Origin: Nocardioides mangrovi
GTDB lineage: Bacteria > Actinomycetota > Actinomycetes > Propionibacteriales > Nocardioidaceae
DNA: 64,000 bases
Assembly: GCF_020073815.1 (NCBI RefSeq)
Contig: NZ_JAIQZJ010000004.1
Location: 62,001-126,000, forward strand
Direction: 5' to 3'
The notes under the pieces: model-generated
What the model was told of the DNA's origin: nothing
Database searches by the model: none
Seen by the model: only the letters and a program-made list of their open reading frames with translations
Translations under genes and position numbers: made by a program
Shown here: one piece after another, positions 1-9,180 of the stretch
How the letters are laid out: every line of letters begins with the position of its first letter
Position numbering within the stretch: the first letter of the stretch is position 1

Positions 1-402
1 ATGGCCGGGCCGCCGCCGACCCTGCTCCCCGAGGACCCGGCCGCTGCTGACCTCGTGCCCGGCGCTGACGCGATGGACGTCGTACGTCGGCATCCCGCGT
101 CGCCGCTGGCCTGGGCCACGCTGGCCACGCTGGCCGCCGACGCCGAGGACGACCCGGTGACGATCTACGCCTACGCCCGCGTCGGCTACCACCGCAGCCT
201 CGACCTCCTGCGCCGCAACGGCTGGAAGGGCCACGGCCCGGTGCCGTGGGAGCACGAGCCCAACCGTGGCTTCCTCACCTGCCTGGCGCTGCTGGCGCTC
301 GCCGCGCAGGCGATCGGGGAGGACGAGGAGTGGGAGCGGTGCTCGACGTTCCTCCGCGACTCGAGCCAGACCGCCTACGACGAGCTGCTCGTCGGCGACT
401 GA
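1..402 (+). CDS. DUF3151 domain-containing protein (possibly 5'-truncated)
   Basis: A small cytosolic protein of unknown biochemical function from the actinobacterial DUF3151 family. The frame is open from base 1, and 133 residues are visible. The family-typical stretches are an N-terminal GPPPTLLPED, a central ARVGYHRSLDLLRRNGWKG, and a PNRGFLTCLALLA segment. The first in-window codon is ATG, but relatives usually carry a few more residues before the GPxPxLLP motif, so the true start may lie upstream of the window. In other actinobacteria such as Mycobacterium the gene sits near purA and fba, which fits purA 6 kb downstream. It converges with the LysR-type gene and overlaps it by 28 bp. The family call is firm, the start is uncertain and the function is unknown. 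Confidence 0.85.
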   Translation: MAGPPPTLLPEDPAAADLVPGADAMDVVRRHPASPLAWATLATLAADAEDDPVTIYAYARVGYHRSLDLLRRNGWKGHGPVPWEHEPNRGFLTCLALLALAAQAIGEDEEWERCSTFLRDSSQTAYDELLVGD

Positions 403-1289
403 GCCGCGACCCGCACCAGGTCGGCCGCCGGCCCGGCCGGCCGGCGGTCGGGCAGCCACACCGCGCGCAGGGCGCGGCCGAGCTCCAGCTCCGCGACCGG
501 GACGACCACCAGCTGGCCGGTCGCGACCTCGGCGGTCACCGCGAGCTCGCTGAGCACCGCGGCCGCCTCGCCGACGCTCGCGGCCGCCTTCACCGCCGCG
601 GTGCTGGCCAGCTCGAGACGGGAGGTCCCGAGCTCGAGCCCGGCGCGGGCCAGCGCCCGGACCAGGGTCTCGCGGGTCCCGGAGCCCTCCTCGCGCAGCA
701 CCAGGTCGCCGGCGACGAGGTCGGCCGGCGCGAGCGGCGTACGCCGGCGAGCCCACGGGTGGTCGGGGCCGACGACCACCACGAGCGCGTCCCGGGCGAT
801 CGTCGTCGAGGCCACCGATCGGGGGACCGTCGGCGACTCGACGAACCCCAGGGCGACCTCGCCGCGCACGACCCGGTCGACGACCTCCAGCGAGTTGCCG
901 ACCTCGAGGCTGACGTGCAGGTCGGGGTGGGTACGCCGGAAGCGGGCCAGCCACTGCGGGGCGAGGTACTCCGCCACGGTCAGGCTCGCCGCCACGGCAA
1001 GGTGCGCCGCCTGCTGCTCGGCCAGGGAGCGAGCGCCGAGGACCACCCGGTCGATGGCGGTGATCGCGTCCCGGGCCCAGGCGACCACGACCTCACCCTC
1101 GGTGGTGAGCCGGGACCCGGCCGGCGTGCGGAGCAGCAGCTGCAGCCCGAGCTGTCGCTCCAGGCGGCTCAGCGCGCGGCTGGCGTTGGGCTGGGCGATG
1201 CCGACCTCGCGAGCGGCCGCGCCCAGCGACCCGGACGCGGCGACCCGGACCAGGAGGTCGAGCGCGGTCACATCCGGTCGCGAGGTCAT
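375..1289 (-). CDS. LysR-family transcriptional regulator
   Basis: A 304-residue LysR-type regulator. Residues about 5-65 form the N-terminal winged HTH (LGAAAREVGIAQPNASRALS then RLERQLGLQLLLR). The rest is the periplasmic-binding-like effector domain, with typical LysR segments at HPDLHVSLEVGNS and VALGFVESP. The reading frame is open far upstream, but the ATG at 1289 is chosen because the conserved HTH begins right after it and a TATCAT box lies 6 nt upstream of it. It is divergent from a YeiH-family transporter with 70 bp between starts, the usual arrangement for a LysR regulator controlling its neighbour. That suggests it regulates the exporter gene, like YeiE/CysB-type regulators. The effector is unknown. 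Confidence 0.9.
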   Translation of the reverse strand: MTSRPDVTALDLLVRVAASGSLGAAAREVGIAQPNASRALSRLERQLGLQLLLRTPAGSRLTTEGEVVVAWARDAITAIDRVVLGARSLAEQQAAHLAVAASLTVAEYLAPQWLARFRRTHPDLHVSLEVGNSLEVVDRVVRGEVALGFVESPTVPRSVASTTIARDALVVVVGPDHPWARRRTPLAPADLVAGDLVLREEGSGTRETLVRALARAGLELGTSRLELASTAAVKAAASVGEAAAVLSELAVTAEVATGQLVVVPVAELELGRALRAVWLPDRRPAGPAADLVRVAAQSPTSSSS

Positions 1290-1295
1290 GCGTTG

Positions 1296-1301
1296 ATGAT
1301 A
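1296..1301 (-). promoter_or_regulatory. Leaderless -10 box of the LysR gene
   Basis: TATCAT read on the minus strand, separated by 6 nt from the ATG at 1289. This TANNNT-N6-start geometry recurs at many genes in the window and is expected when transcription starts at the start codon. Confidence 0.55.
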
Positions 1302-1359
1302 TGAGTCCGGGCCGGATCGACGGCTACCGCCGCGCCCGCCGCGCCGCGACGCTGGAGGC

Positions 1360-2313
1360 ATGGTCCGGACCGGTCTCCTCCTCGCCGCCGTCGGCGGTGC
1401 CGTCGCCCTGCTCGTGCACGCCGCGGTCGCGCCGCTGAGCGCAACGCTCGTCGCGATCGCCCTGGGGCTGGTCCTCTCGGCGTCGGGGCGGGTGCCGGAC
1501 GCGGCCCGGCCGGGGCTGCGGGTGGCCACCCGCCAGGTGCTGAGGGCCGGCGTCGCCCTGCTCGGCCTCCAGCTCGTGCTCGGCGACATCCTCGCGCTGG
1601 GCTGGCCGATGCTGGTCGTCATCGCGGGCGTGGTCGTGCTCGGCATCTCCGGCACCCTCGCGCTGGGCGCGCGCCTCGGCGTACCGCCCGAGCGGTCGCT
1701 GCTGGTCGCCTGCGGCTTCTCCATCTGCGGCGCCGCCGCGGTCGCCGCGGTCGAGGGAGTCCGGCGCTCCAAGGACGAGGACGTCGCCACGGTCGTCTCG
1801 CTGGTCGTGGTCTTCGGCAGCGTGGCGATGCTCGTGCTGCCCCTCGGGGCCTTCGCGCTCGGCTTCGACCCGGTGGCCGCGGGCGCCTGGTCGGGGGCCT
1901 CGATCCACGAGGTCGGCCAGGTGGTCGTCGCCGGCGGCCTCGTCGGCGGGGCGGCACTCCAGGTCGCGGTCGCGGTCAAGCTCGGCCGGGTGCTGATGCT
2001 CGCGCCCGTGCTCGCCGTGATCTCCTACCGGTCGCGCGCCGCCGCGGCCGTGCGGCCGCCGCTCGTCCCGGGCTTCGTGCTCGTCTTCGTCCTGTGCGCG
2101 GTGCTGCGCAGCGCCGTACCCGTGCCGCACGTCGCGCTCGACGTGGCCGGGCTCGCCCAGAACGCCGCCCTGGCGGCCGCCATGTTCGCGCTCGGCTGCG
2201 GAGTCGACGTCGCCGTGCTCCGGCGGACCGGCCGGCCGCTGCTGGTGCTCGCCGCCGGCGCCACCGCGCTGGTCGCGCTGCTCGGCCTCCCGGCCGCGCT
2301 GGTCACGGCGTGA
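1360..2313 (+). CDS. YeiH/UPF0324-family putative sulfate exporter
   Basis: A 317-residue polytopic inner-membrane protein of the UPF0324 (YeiH) family, annotated elsewhere as putative sulfate exporters without much direct biochemistry. It is almost entirely hydrophobic helices. It shows the family segments LRAGVALLGLQL, ACGFSICGAAAVAAVEGV (around residues 120-140) and SWSGASIHEVGQVVVAG-like residues in the second half. A GACGCT box lies 6 nt upstream of the ATG, a weak match to the leaderless pattern. The gene is divergent from the LysR-type regulator, which probably controls it. Its 3' end overlaps the 3' end of lysS by 11 bp on the opposite strand. The family is clear, and sulfate as substrate is family lore rather than shown here. 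Confidence 0.88.
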   Translation: MVRTGLLLAAVGGAVALLVHAAVAPLSATLVAIALGLVLSASGRVPDAARPGLRVATRQVLRAGVALLGLQLVLGDILALGWPMLVVIAGVVVLGISGTLALGARLGVPPERSLLVACGFSICGAAAVAAVEGVRRSKDEDVATVVSLVVVFGSVAMLVLPLGAFALGFDPVAAGAWSGASIHEVGQVVVAGGLVGGAALQVAVAVKLGRVLMLAPVLAVISYRSRAAAAVRPPLVPGFVLVFVLCAVLRSAVPVPHVALDVAGLAQNAALAAAMFALGCGVDVAVLRRTGRPLLVLAAGATALVALLGLPAALVTA

Positions 2314-3985
2314 GCAGGCTCCGCACCTTCTCGGGCCCGAGCGCCAGGAACAGCGTGGGCAGCCGCGGGCCGCGGTCGGCGTCGACGAGCAGGTTGTAGA
2401 GGAGCCGGAAGAAGTCCTTCTGGTCCTGCTTGACCTGGTCGGTCGGCGGATCGTCGAGGCCGAGGCCGCGGGCGAGCTTGGGCACGCCGTACACCAGCGC
2501 GGTCGTGGGCTCCAGCTCGAGCTGGTCCGGCAGCCGGTCGAGCAGCTGGCGCAGCCAGAGCTCCTCGTCCTCGGTGAGCGCGGCCAGGCGAGCGGCGTCG
2601 GGCACCTCACGGATCGTGGTGCGGTCGCCGTACTCGCTCATCCAGGTCCACGCCCGGCTGAGCCGGGGCTCCAGCTCCTCGGTGGAGGCGCCGACGATGC
2701 GGCTGATCTGGGCCTCGTCGCCGTTGGTGATGTCGGCGACCGACGAGAGCTGGCGGAAGGACTCGACCCGCTGCGGCGTCGGCAGCGTGCCCGCGCTCGC
2801 GGTCGCCGAGGCGCGCTCGAAGGCGAGCACCTGCGCGTCGCGCTTGTCGCCGGCGCCGGCCTTGCGACCCAGCGCGTCCCACTCGTCGTAGAGCCGGACG
2901 ACCTCGGCGCCGAAGTCGATGTTGAAGGCCTGCTTGGGCGCCCGGCGCACGTAGAGCCAGCGCAGGATCGGCGCCTCGAGGATGGTCAGCGCGTCCGCCG
3001 CCGTGGGCACGCCGCCCGCCGAGGACGACATCTTCTGCACGCCGGCGAAGCCGACGAACGCATAGGCGACGTAGGAGGGGGCGCGGAAGTCGAAGACGCG
3101 CTTCACGAGCTCCTTGCCGACGGTGTACGACGAGCCGGGGGTCGAGTGGTCGAGGCCGCCCGGCTCGAAGTCGACGCCCTCGTAGGCCCAGCGCATCGGC
3201 CAGTCGACCTTCCACACCAGCTTGCCCTCGTGCTGCGTCGCGACGTTGGTGACGCCGGTGAATCCGCAGGACGAGCAGGTGTAGGTCAGGTCGGTCGTGG
3301 CGTCGTCGTACGCCGTGATCTCGACGGTGTCGCGGCCGCAGTCGCGGCAGTAGGGCTTGTAGGGGAAGCGGGCGAGGTCACCGCCGGCTGGCTCGTCGTC
3401 CTCGTCGGCGACCGAGTCGGCCAGCGCCTCGGCCTCCTGCTCGCTCTCGGCGACGGCCTCGGCCTTCTTGGTGCGGTACTTCGCCAGCACCTCCTCGATC
3501 ACCGCCCGGTGGCGGATCGCGTGGAGGACCTGCTCGGTGTAGGCGCCGGAGCGGTACTGCTCGGTCTGCGACACCTCCTCCATCTCGATGCCCATCTCGG
3601 CGAGCGCGGCGCGCAGCGGCGCCTTGAAGTGCTCGGCCCAGCTGTCGTGGCACTCCCACGGGTCGGGGACGGCGGTGAGGGGCCGGCCGATGTGCTCGGC
3701 CCAGGACGGGTCGACGCCGGCGGGCACCTTGCGGAAGCGGTCGTAGTCGTCCCAGCTGTGCAGGTGGCGCACGGGGATGCCGCGGCGACGGATCTCCTCG
3801 GCGACGAAGTGCGGGGTGATGAACTCCCGGAGGTTGCCCAGGTGGATCGGGCCGGACGGGCTCGCGCCGGAGGCGCACGTGATGACGCGGTCGTCGCCGT
3901 GCGTCTCGTGGGCGTGCCGGATCGCGTCGTCGGCGGCCCGGGTGACCCAGTCGTGCGGCTCGCCCTGCTGCGCGCCTCGTGCCAT
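2303..3985 (-). CDS. lysS: Class I lysyl-tRNA synthetase (archaeal type)
   Basis: Charges tRNA-Lys with lysine in the cytosol. The 560-residue protein is a class I LysRS, not the common bacterial class II enzyme. The Rossmann catalytic domain has the HIGH-type motif HLGN at residues 48-51 and the KMSKS-type motif KMSSS at 318-322. A zinc-ribbon pair CxxC...CxxC lies at residues 213-216 and 237-240. A highly charged segment at about 172-202 (AEAVAESEQEAEALADSVAD) sits in the insertion region. The C-terminal helical domain is anticodon-binding. The start at 3985 has a good ribosome-binding site (AGGAG). Class I LysRS is known in archaea, spirochaetes and some actinobacteria and alphaproteobacteria. 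Its upstream region carries a tandem 11-bp repeat and a hairpin. Confidence 0.95.
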   Translation of the reverse strand: MARGAQQGEPHDWVTRAADDAIRHAHETHGDDRVITCASGASPSGPIHLGNLREFITPHFVAEEIRRRGIPVRHLHSWDDYDRFRKVPAGVDPSWAEHIGRPLTAVPDPWECHDSWAEHFKAPLRAALAEMGIEMEEVSQTEQYRSGAYTEQVLHAIRHRAVIEEVLAKYRTKKAEAVAESEQEAEALADSVADEDDEPAGGDLARFPYKPYCRDCGRDTVEITAYDDATTDLTYTCSSCGFTGVTNVATQHEGKLVWKVDWPMRWAYEGVDFEPGGLDHSTPGSSYTVGKELVKRVFDFRAPSYVAYAFVGFAGVQKMSSSAGGVPTAADALTILEAPILRWLYVRRAPKQAFNIDFGAEVVRLYDEWDALGRKAGAGDKRDAQVLAFERASATASAGTLPTPQRVESFRQLSSVADITNGDEAQISRIVGASTEELEPRLSRAWTWMSEYGDRTTIREVPDAARLAALTEDEELWLRQLLDRLPDQLELEPTTALVYGVPKLARGLGLDDPPTDQVKQDQKDFFRLLYNLLVDADRGPRLPTLFLALGPEKVRSLLTP

Positions 3986-4063
3986 CGGTGCTGCTCCTGC
4001 GTGGTGGGGCCGGGGGTACGCCGGCCAACGCTACCGGCCTCCGGGTGCCCGCCTGAAACTCCC

Positions 4064-4107
4064 CTGACGTGCGGCTGGCATGCGGCTGACGTGCGGCTGA
4101 CGTGCAG
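4064..4107. repeat. Four tandem 11-bp repeats
   Basis: Units CTGACGTGCGG (4064-4074), CTGGCATGCGG (4075-4085), CTGACGTGCGG (4086-4096) and CTGACGTGCAG (4097-4107), head to tail with no gaps. The period is close to one DNA helical turn, so each unit presents the same face. The block lies 79-122 bp upstream of the lysS start, in the position of an operator or activator array. Confidence 0.85.
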
Positions 4108-4148
4108 AGAGCGCCGGGGCCACCGCCCAGTGGCGGCCCCGACGCTCT
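4108..4148. promoter_or_regulatory. Long inverted repeat beside the 11-bp repeat array
   Basis: AGAGCGCCGGGGCC at 4108-4121 pairs with GGCCCCGACGCTCT at 4135-4148 with one mismatch, around a small CCGCC/GGCGG inner stem. There is no T-tract on either strand, so a simple intrinsic terminator is unlikely. It could be a protein-binding palindrome or a leader structure of lysS. Confidence 0.6.
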
Positions 4149-4290
4149 TGCCCTGCGCGTACCCGACACGACCGATCCCCCGATGTGGGTCGTGTGGGCG
4201 GCGACGCCCCCCGAGGACGCCGCCGACGCGCGTGGCGGCATCGTGACATTGACCGGTACCGGCCAGCCCTAGACAAGCGGACAGCGGCAC

Positions 4291-4296
4291 TAAGAT
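4291..4296 (+). promoter_or_regulatory. Leaderless -10 box of the LuxR-type gene
   Basis: TAAGAT ending 6 nt before the ATG at 4303. A TAGACA hexamer lies 15 nt further upstream (4270-4275) and could serve as the -35. Confidence 0.6.
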
Positions 4297-4302
4297 GCCA
4301 GC

Positions 4303-5292
4303 ATGGCGCGCGCGGAGCGGGACACGGTGCTGACGGCGCTCGGCTTCGACCGGGCCACCGCCCAGCTCTACGAGGGGATGCTGCCGCAGTCGGGGCGCGA
4401 GCTCGGCTGGGTCGCCGCCGCGGTGCTCCGGACGCCGGACGAGCTGGTGGCGGAGATGGCCCCGCTGGTCGAGCGCGGGATCGTCCGGCTGCAGCAGGGC
4501 CGGGTGTACGTCGAGGGCCCGGCCCAGGCGCTGGCCCGGCTGATCGACGAGCAGGGCGCCGCCGTCGCGACCGTCCAGGAGCGGCTCGCGGCCCTCGCCA
4601 CCGCGGTCCCGCTCGTCGCGGGTGGCGGCGCGAAGCCCGCCGAGGGCGAGGTCGTCGACGTGCGGCCGCTCGACGGCGAGGTCAGCTCGGGCGGTCAGCC
4701 GGCCACCCTGATCGGCGCCCTGATCGCCCAGAGCAGCGGCGACCTGCTGTGGTTGCGGCCCGACCAGTGGCGCATCGACCGCGAGCCGGAGATGCTCCGC
4801 ATCATCCGGGACCTGGTCGCGTCCGGCCGCCGCTCGCTCGCGATCTACCCCTTGCGCGTGATGGCCGACGCGCCGGACGTGGTCCGCCGGCGCGCGGAGG
4901 CCGGCGAGGAGATCCGGCTGCTGCCGGACCTGCCGACCCGGATGTTCGTCATCGGCAGCACCCACGCCGTGGTGCCCGAGCCGCTGGGCTACGTCGACGA
5001 GCCGCGCCTGCTGGTCCGGCAGGGTGCCGTCGTCGGGGTGATGCGCCTGTGGTTCGAGGAGCTGTGGGGCCGGGCCGCCGTGCCCGCGCTCGACGGTGCG
5101 GAGCCGCAGGTCGACCTCCGGCGCTTCCTGCTCGAGCAGCTCGCCACCGGCGCCCGGGACGAGCAGATCGCTCGCAAGCTCGGCATCAGCCTGCGCACCG
5201 TCCGTCGCCGGGTCGCCGACCTGATGACCGAGCTCGGGGCCGACTCGCGCTTCCAGGCCGGCATCGAGGCCGCCCGGCGCGGCTGGATCTAG
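4303..5292 (+). CDS. LuxR-type HTH regulator with TrmB-like N-terminus
   Basis: A 329-residue cytosolic transcription regulator. The N-terminal about 75 residues (TALGFDRATAQLYEGMLPQSG then a wHTH-like stretch) resemble TrmB-type winged helices. The middle (about 125-250) looks like a ligand- or phospholipase-D-like sensor region typical of such proteins. The C-terminus (about 265-325) is a LuxR-type HTH (LATGARDEQIARKLGISLRT then VRRRVADLMTELGADSRFQAG). This layout is common in actinobacterial helix-turn-helix proteins of unknown effector. A TAAGAT box 6 nt before the ATG supports the start. No obvious target lies adjacent. The downstream lipid kinase is on the opposite strand. Confidence 0.8.
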   Translation: MARAERDTVLTALGFDRATAQLYEGMLPQSGRELGWVAAAVLRTPDELVAEMAPLVERGIVRLQQGRVYVEGPAQALARLIDEQGAAVATVQERLAALATAVPLVAGGGAKPAEGEVVDVRPLDGEVSSGGQPATLIGALIAQSSGDLLWLRPDQWRIDREPEMLRIIRDLVASGRRSLAIYPLRVMADAPDVVRRRAEAGEEIRLLPDLPTRMFVIGSTHAVVPEPLGYVDEPRLLVRQGAVVGVMRLWFEELWGRAAVPALDGAEPQVDLRRFLLEQLATGARDEQIARKLGISLRTVRRRVADLMTELGADSRFQAGIEAARRGWI

Positions 5293-5298
5293 GCCCTA

Positions 5299-5384
5299 GC
5301 TCGGCCCATTCAAGCTTCGGCCGGCAGCGTGGCGCCGCGGCGGAGCCGCACGCAGCGGAGCCGCGTTGCGACGCGCTCGGCCCA

Positions 5385-5389
<5 letters not shown>
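5299..5389. repeat. REP-like element with terminal direct repeats
   Basis: GCTCGGCCCATTCAAG (5299-5314) recurs as GCTCGGCCCATCAAG (5375-5389), flanking a core with two copies of the small palindrome GCGGAGCCGC (5340-5349 and 5355-5364). The right-hand repeat contains the stop codon of the lipid kinase gene. It lies between convergent genes. Confidence 0.6.
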
Positions 5390-7739
<2,350 letters not shown>

Positions 7740-7747
7740 TGGGCTCG

Positions 7748-9040
7748 ATGAAGGTCCTGGTCGTCGGCACCGGAGGGCGCGAGCACGCGCTCGCCCTGGC
7801 GCTGTCCGCCGACCCGGAGGTGGCCGAGGTGCACGCCGCTCCCGGCAACCCCGGCATCGCCGCCGTCGCGACGCTGCACGACGTCGACCCGATGTCGGGC
7901 GACGCCGTCGCCGACCTGGCCGCGTCGATCGGCGCCGACCTCGTGGTGGTCGGGCCCGAGGCGCCGCTGGTCGCCGGGGTCGCCGACCCGGTCCGCGAGC
8001 GCGGCATCGCCGTCTTCGGACCGTCCGGCGCGGCCGCTCGGCTCGAGGGCTCGAAGGCCTTCTCCAAGTACGTCATGGACGCCGCCGGCGTCCCGACCGC
8101 CCGGGCCCGTACCTGCGACAGCGCGGCCGAGGTCGAGGCCGCCCTGGACGACTTCGGCGCGCCGTACGTCGTGAAGGACGATGCGCTCGCCGCCGGCAAG
8201 GGCGTCGTCGTCACCCGCGACCGGGCCGAGGCCCTGGCGCACGCGTCCGCGTGCGGGCGGGTCGTGGTCGAGGAGTTCCTCGACGGGCCCGAGGTGTCGG
8301 TCTTCGCGATCTGCGACGGCACCACGGCGTACGCCCTCCAGCCCGCCCAGGACTTCAAGCGCATCTTCGACGGCGGCCGCGGCCCCAACACCGGCGGCAT
8401 GGGCTCCTACACGCCGCTCGGCTGGGCCCGGCCCGACCTCGCCTCGGTGGTCCTGGCGACCGTGGTCGAGCCGACGCTCGCCGAGATGCGGCGGCGCGGG
8501 GCGCCCTTCGTCGGCTGTCTCTACGTCGGGCTCGCGCTGACCGAGGCCGGACCGCGGGTGATCGAGTTCAACGTGCGCTTCGGCGACCCGGACGTCCAGC
8601 CGGTGCTGGCCGTCCTGGAGTCGCCCTTCGGGCAGCTGCTGATGGCCGCCGCCACCGGTGACCTCGCCTCGGTGCCCGCGCCGGTCTTCGGCGACGGTGC
8701 CGCGGTCACCGTGGTGCTGGCCTCGGCCGGCTACCCCGAGTCGTCCTCGAAGGGCGACGTGATCCGCGGCGTCGGCGCCGCCAACGGCGTCCACGACGTC
8801 GACGTGATCCACGCCGGCACCGCCATCGTCGACGCCCCCGAGCCGGGCGACCCCGGCCACCAGCACCTCGTGACCGCCGGCGGCCGGGTGCTCGCCGTGC
8901 GGGCCCGCGGCTACGACGTCGACGACGCGCGGTCGCGCGCCTACGCCGCCGCCGACCTGATCACCTTCGACGGCCTCCAGCGCCGCTCCGACATCGCCGC
9001 CGAGCCGCTCGGCGTCGTCGAGGGCGCCTCGGTCCGCTGA
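7748..9040 (+). CDS. purD: Phosphoribosylamine-glycine ligase (GARS)
   Basis: ATP-grasp enzyme joining phosphoribosylamine and glycine to GAR, step 2 of purine synthesis. The 430-residue form begins MKVLVVGTGGREHALA, the canonical PurD N-terminus. An in-frame ATG at 7739 overlaps the purA stop and may be the coupled start, adding MGS. The ATP-grasp core shows GSKAFSKYVM, VVKDDALAAGKGVVV, the PurD signature GRGPNTGGMGSY (nt about 8380-8409) and RVIEFNVRFGDPDVQ. The C-terminal domain ends in the usual barrel. It is cotranscribed with purA. A cluster of GAGTCG-type repeats separates it from purB. Confidence 0.97.
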   Translation: MKVLVVGTGGREHALALALSADPEVAEVHAAPGNPGIAAVATLHDVDPMSGDAVADLAASIGADLVVVGPEAPLVAGVADPVRERGIAVFGPSGAAARLEGSKAFSKYVMDAAGVPTARARTCDSAAEVEAALDDFGAPYVVKDDALAAGKGVVVTRDRAEALAHASACGRVVVEEFLDGPEVSVFAICDGTTAYALQPAQDFKRIFDGGRGPNTGGMGSYTPLGWARPDLASVVLATVVEPTLAEMRRRGAPFVGCLYVGLALTEAGPRVIEFNVRFGDPDVQPVLAVLESPFGQLLMAAATGDLASVPAPVFGDGAAVTVVLASAGYPESSSKGDVIRGVGAANGVHDVDVIHAGTAIVDAPEPGDPGHQHLVTAGGRVLAVRARGYDVDDARSRAYAAADLITFDGLQRRSDIAAEPLGVVEGASVR

Positions 9041-9045
9041 CCGCC

Positions 9046-9156
9046 GAGTCGAGGTTTTCGGGCGGTCGAGTCGCGCTCTTCCGTGGCGACGTACGACGGA
9101 AAGCCTCGATCCGACTCGCGGAAACCCTCCACTCAAGACGCGGAAACCCTCCACTC
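9046..9156. repeat. Cluster of GAGTCG-type palindromic units
   Basis: Plus-strand units GAGTCGAGGTTTTCGG (9046-9061) and GAGTCGCGCTCTTCCG (9068-9083). These face minus-strand units at 9097-9117, 9119-9134 and 9141-9156, the last two both reading GAGTGGAGGGTTTCCG on the minus strand. Together they form a large imperfect inverted repeat between purD and purB. The units resemble those at 26101-26181. Confidence 0.7.
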
Positions 9157-9180
9157 GACGGGCGTGGAAGGATGAGGCAC

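Larger units (their letters stand above)
3986..4302. other. Divergent intergenic region between lysS and the LuxR-type gene
   Basis: A 317-bp gap with no convincing gene. It holds four tandem 11-bp repeats, a long hairpin immediately beside them, a perfect 10-bp palindrome CCGGTACCGG at 4253-4262 and the predicted promoter of the LuxR-type gene. No T-box or tRNA-like sequence was recognised. Confidence 0.7.

Noticed and set aside
375..1979. Extended 534-residue version of the LysR-type protein
   Set aside because: The extra N-terminus overlaps the divergent transporter and is Thr/Ser/Arg-rich nonsense; the HTH begins at the ATG at 1289.
3986..4302. T-box or lysine riboswitch upstream of lysS
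   Set aside because: No T-box consensus or riboswitch core was recognised; only repeats and a hairpin without a T-tract.
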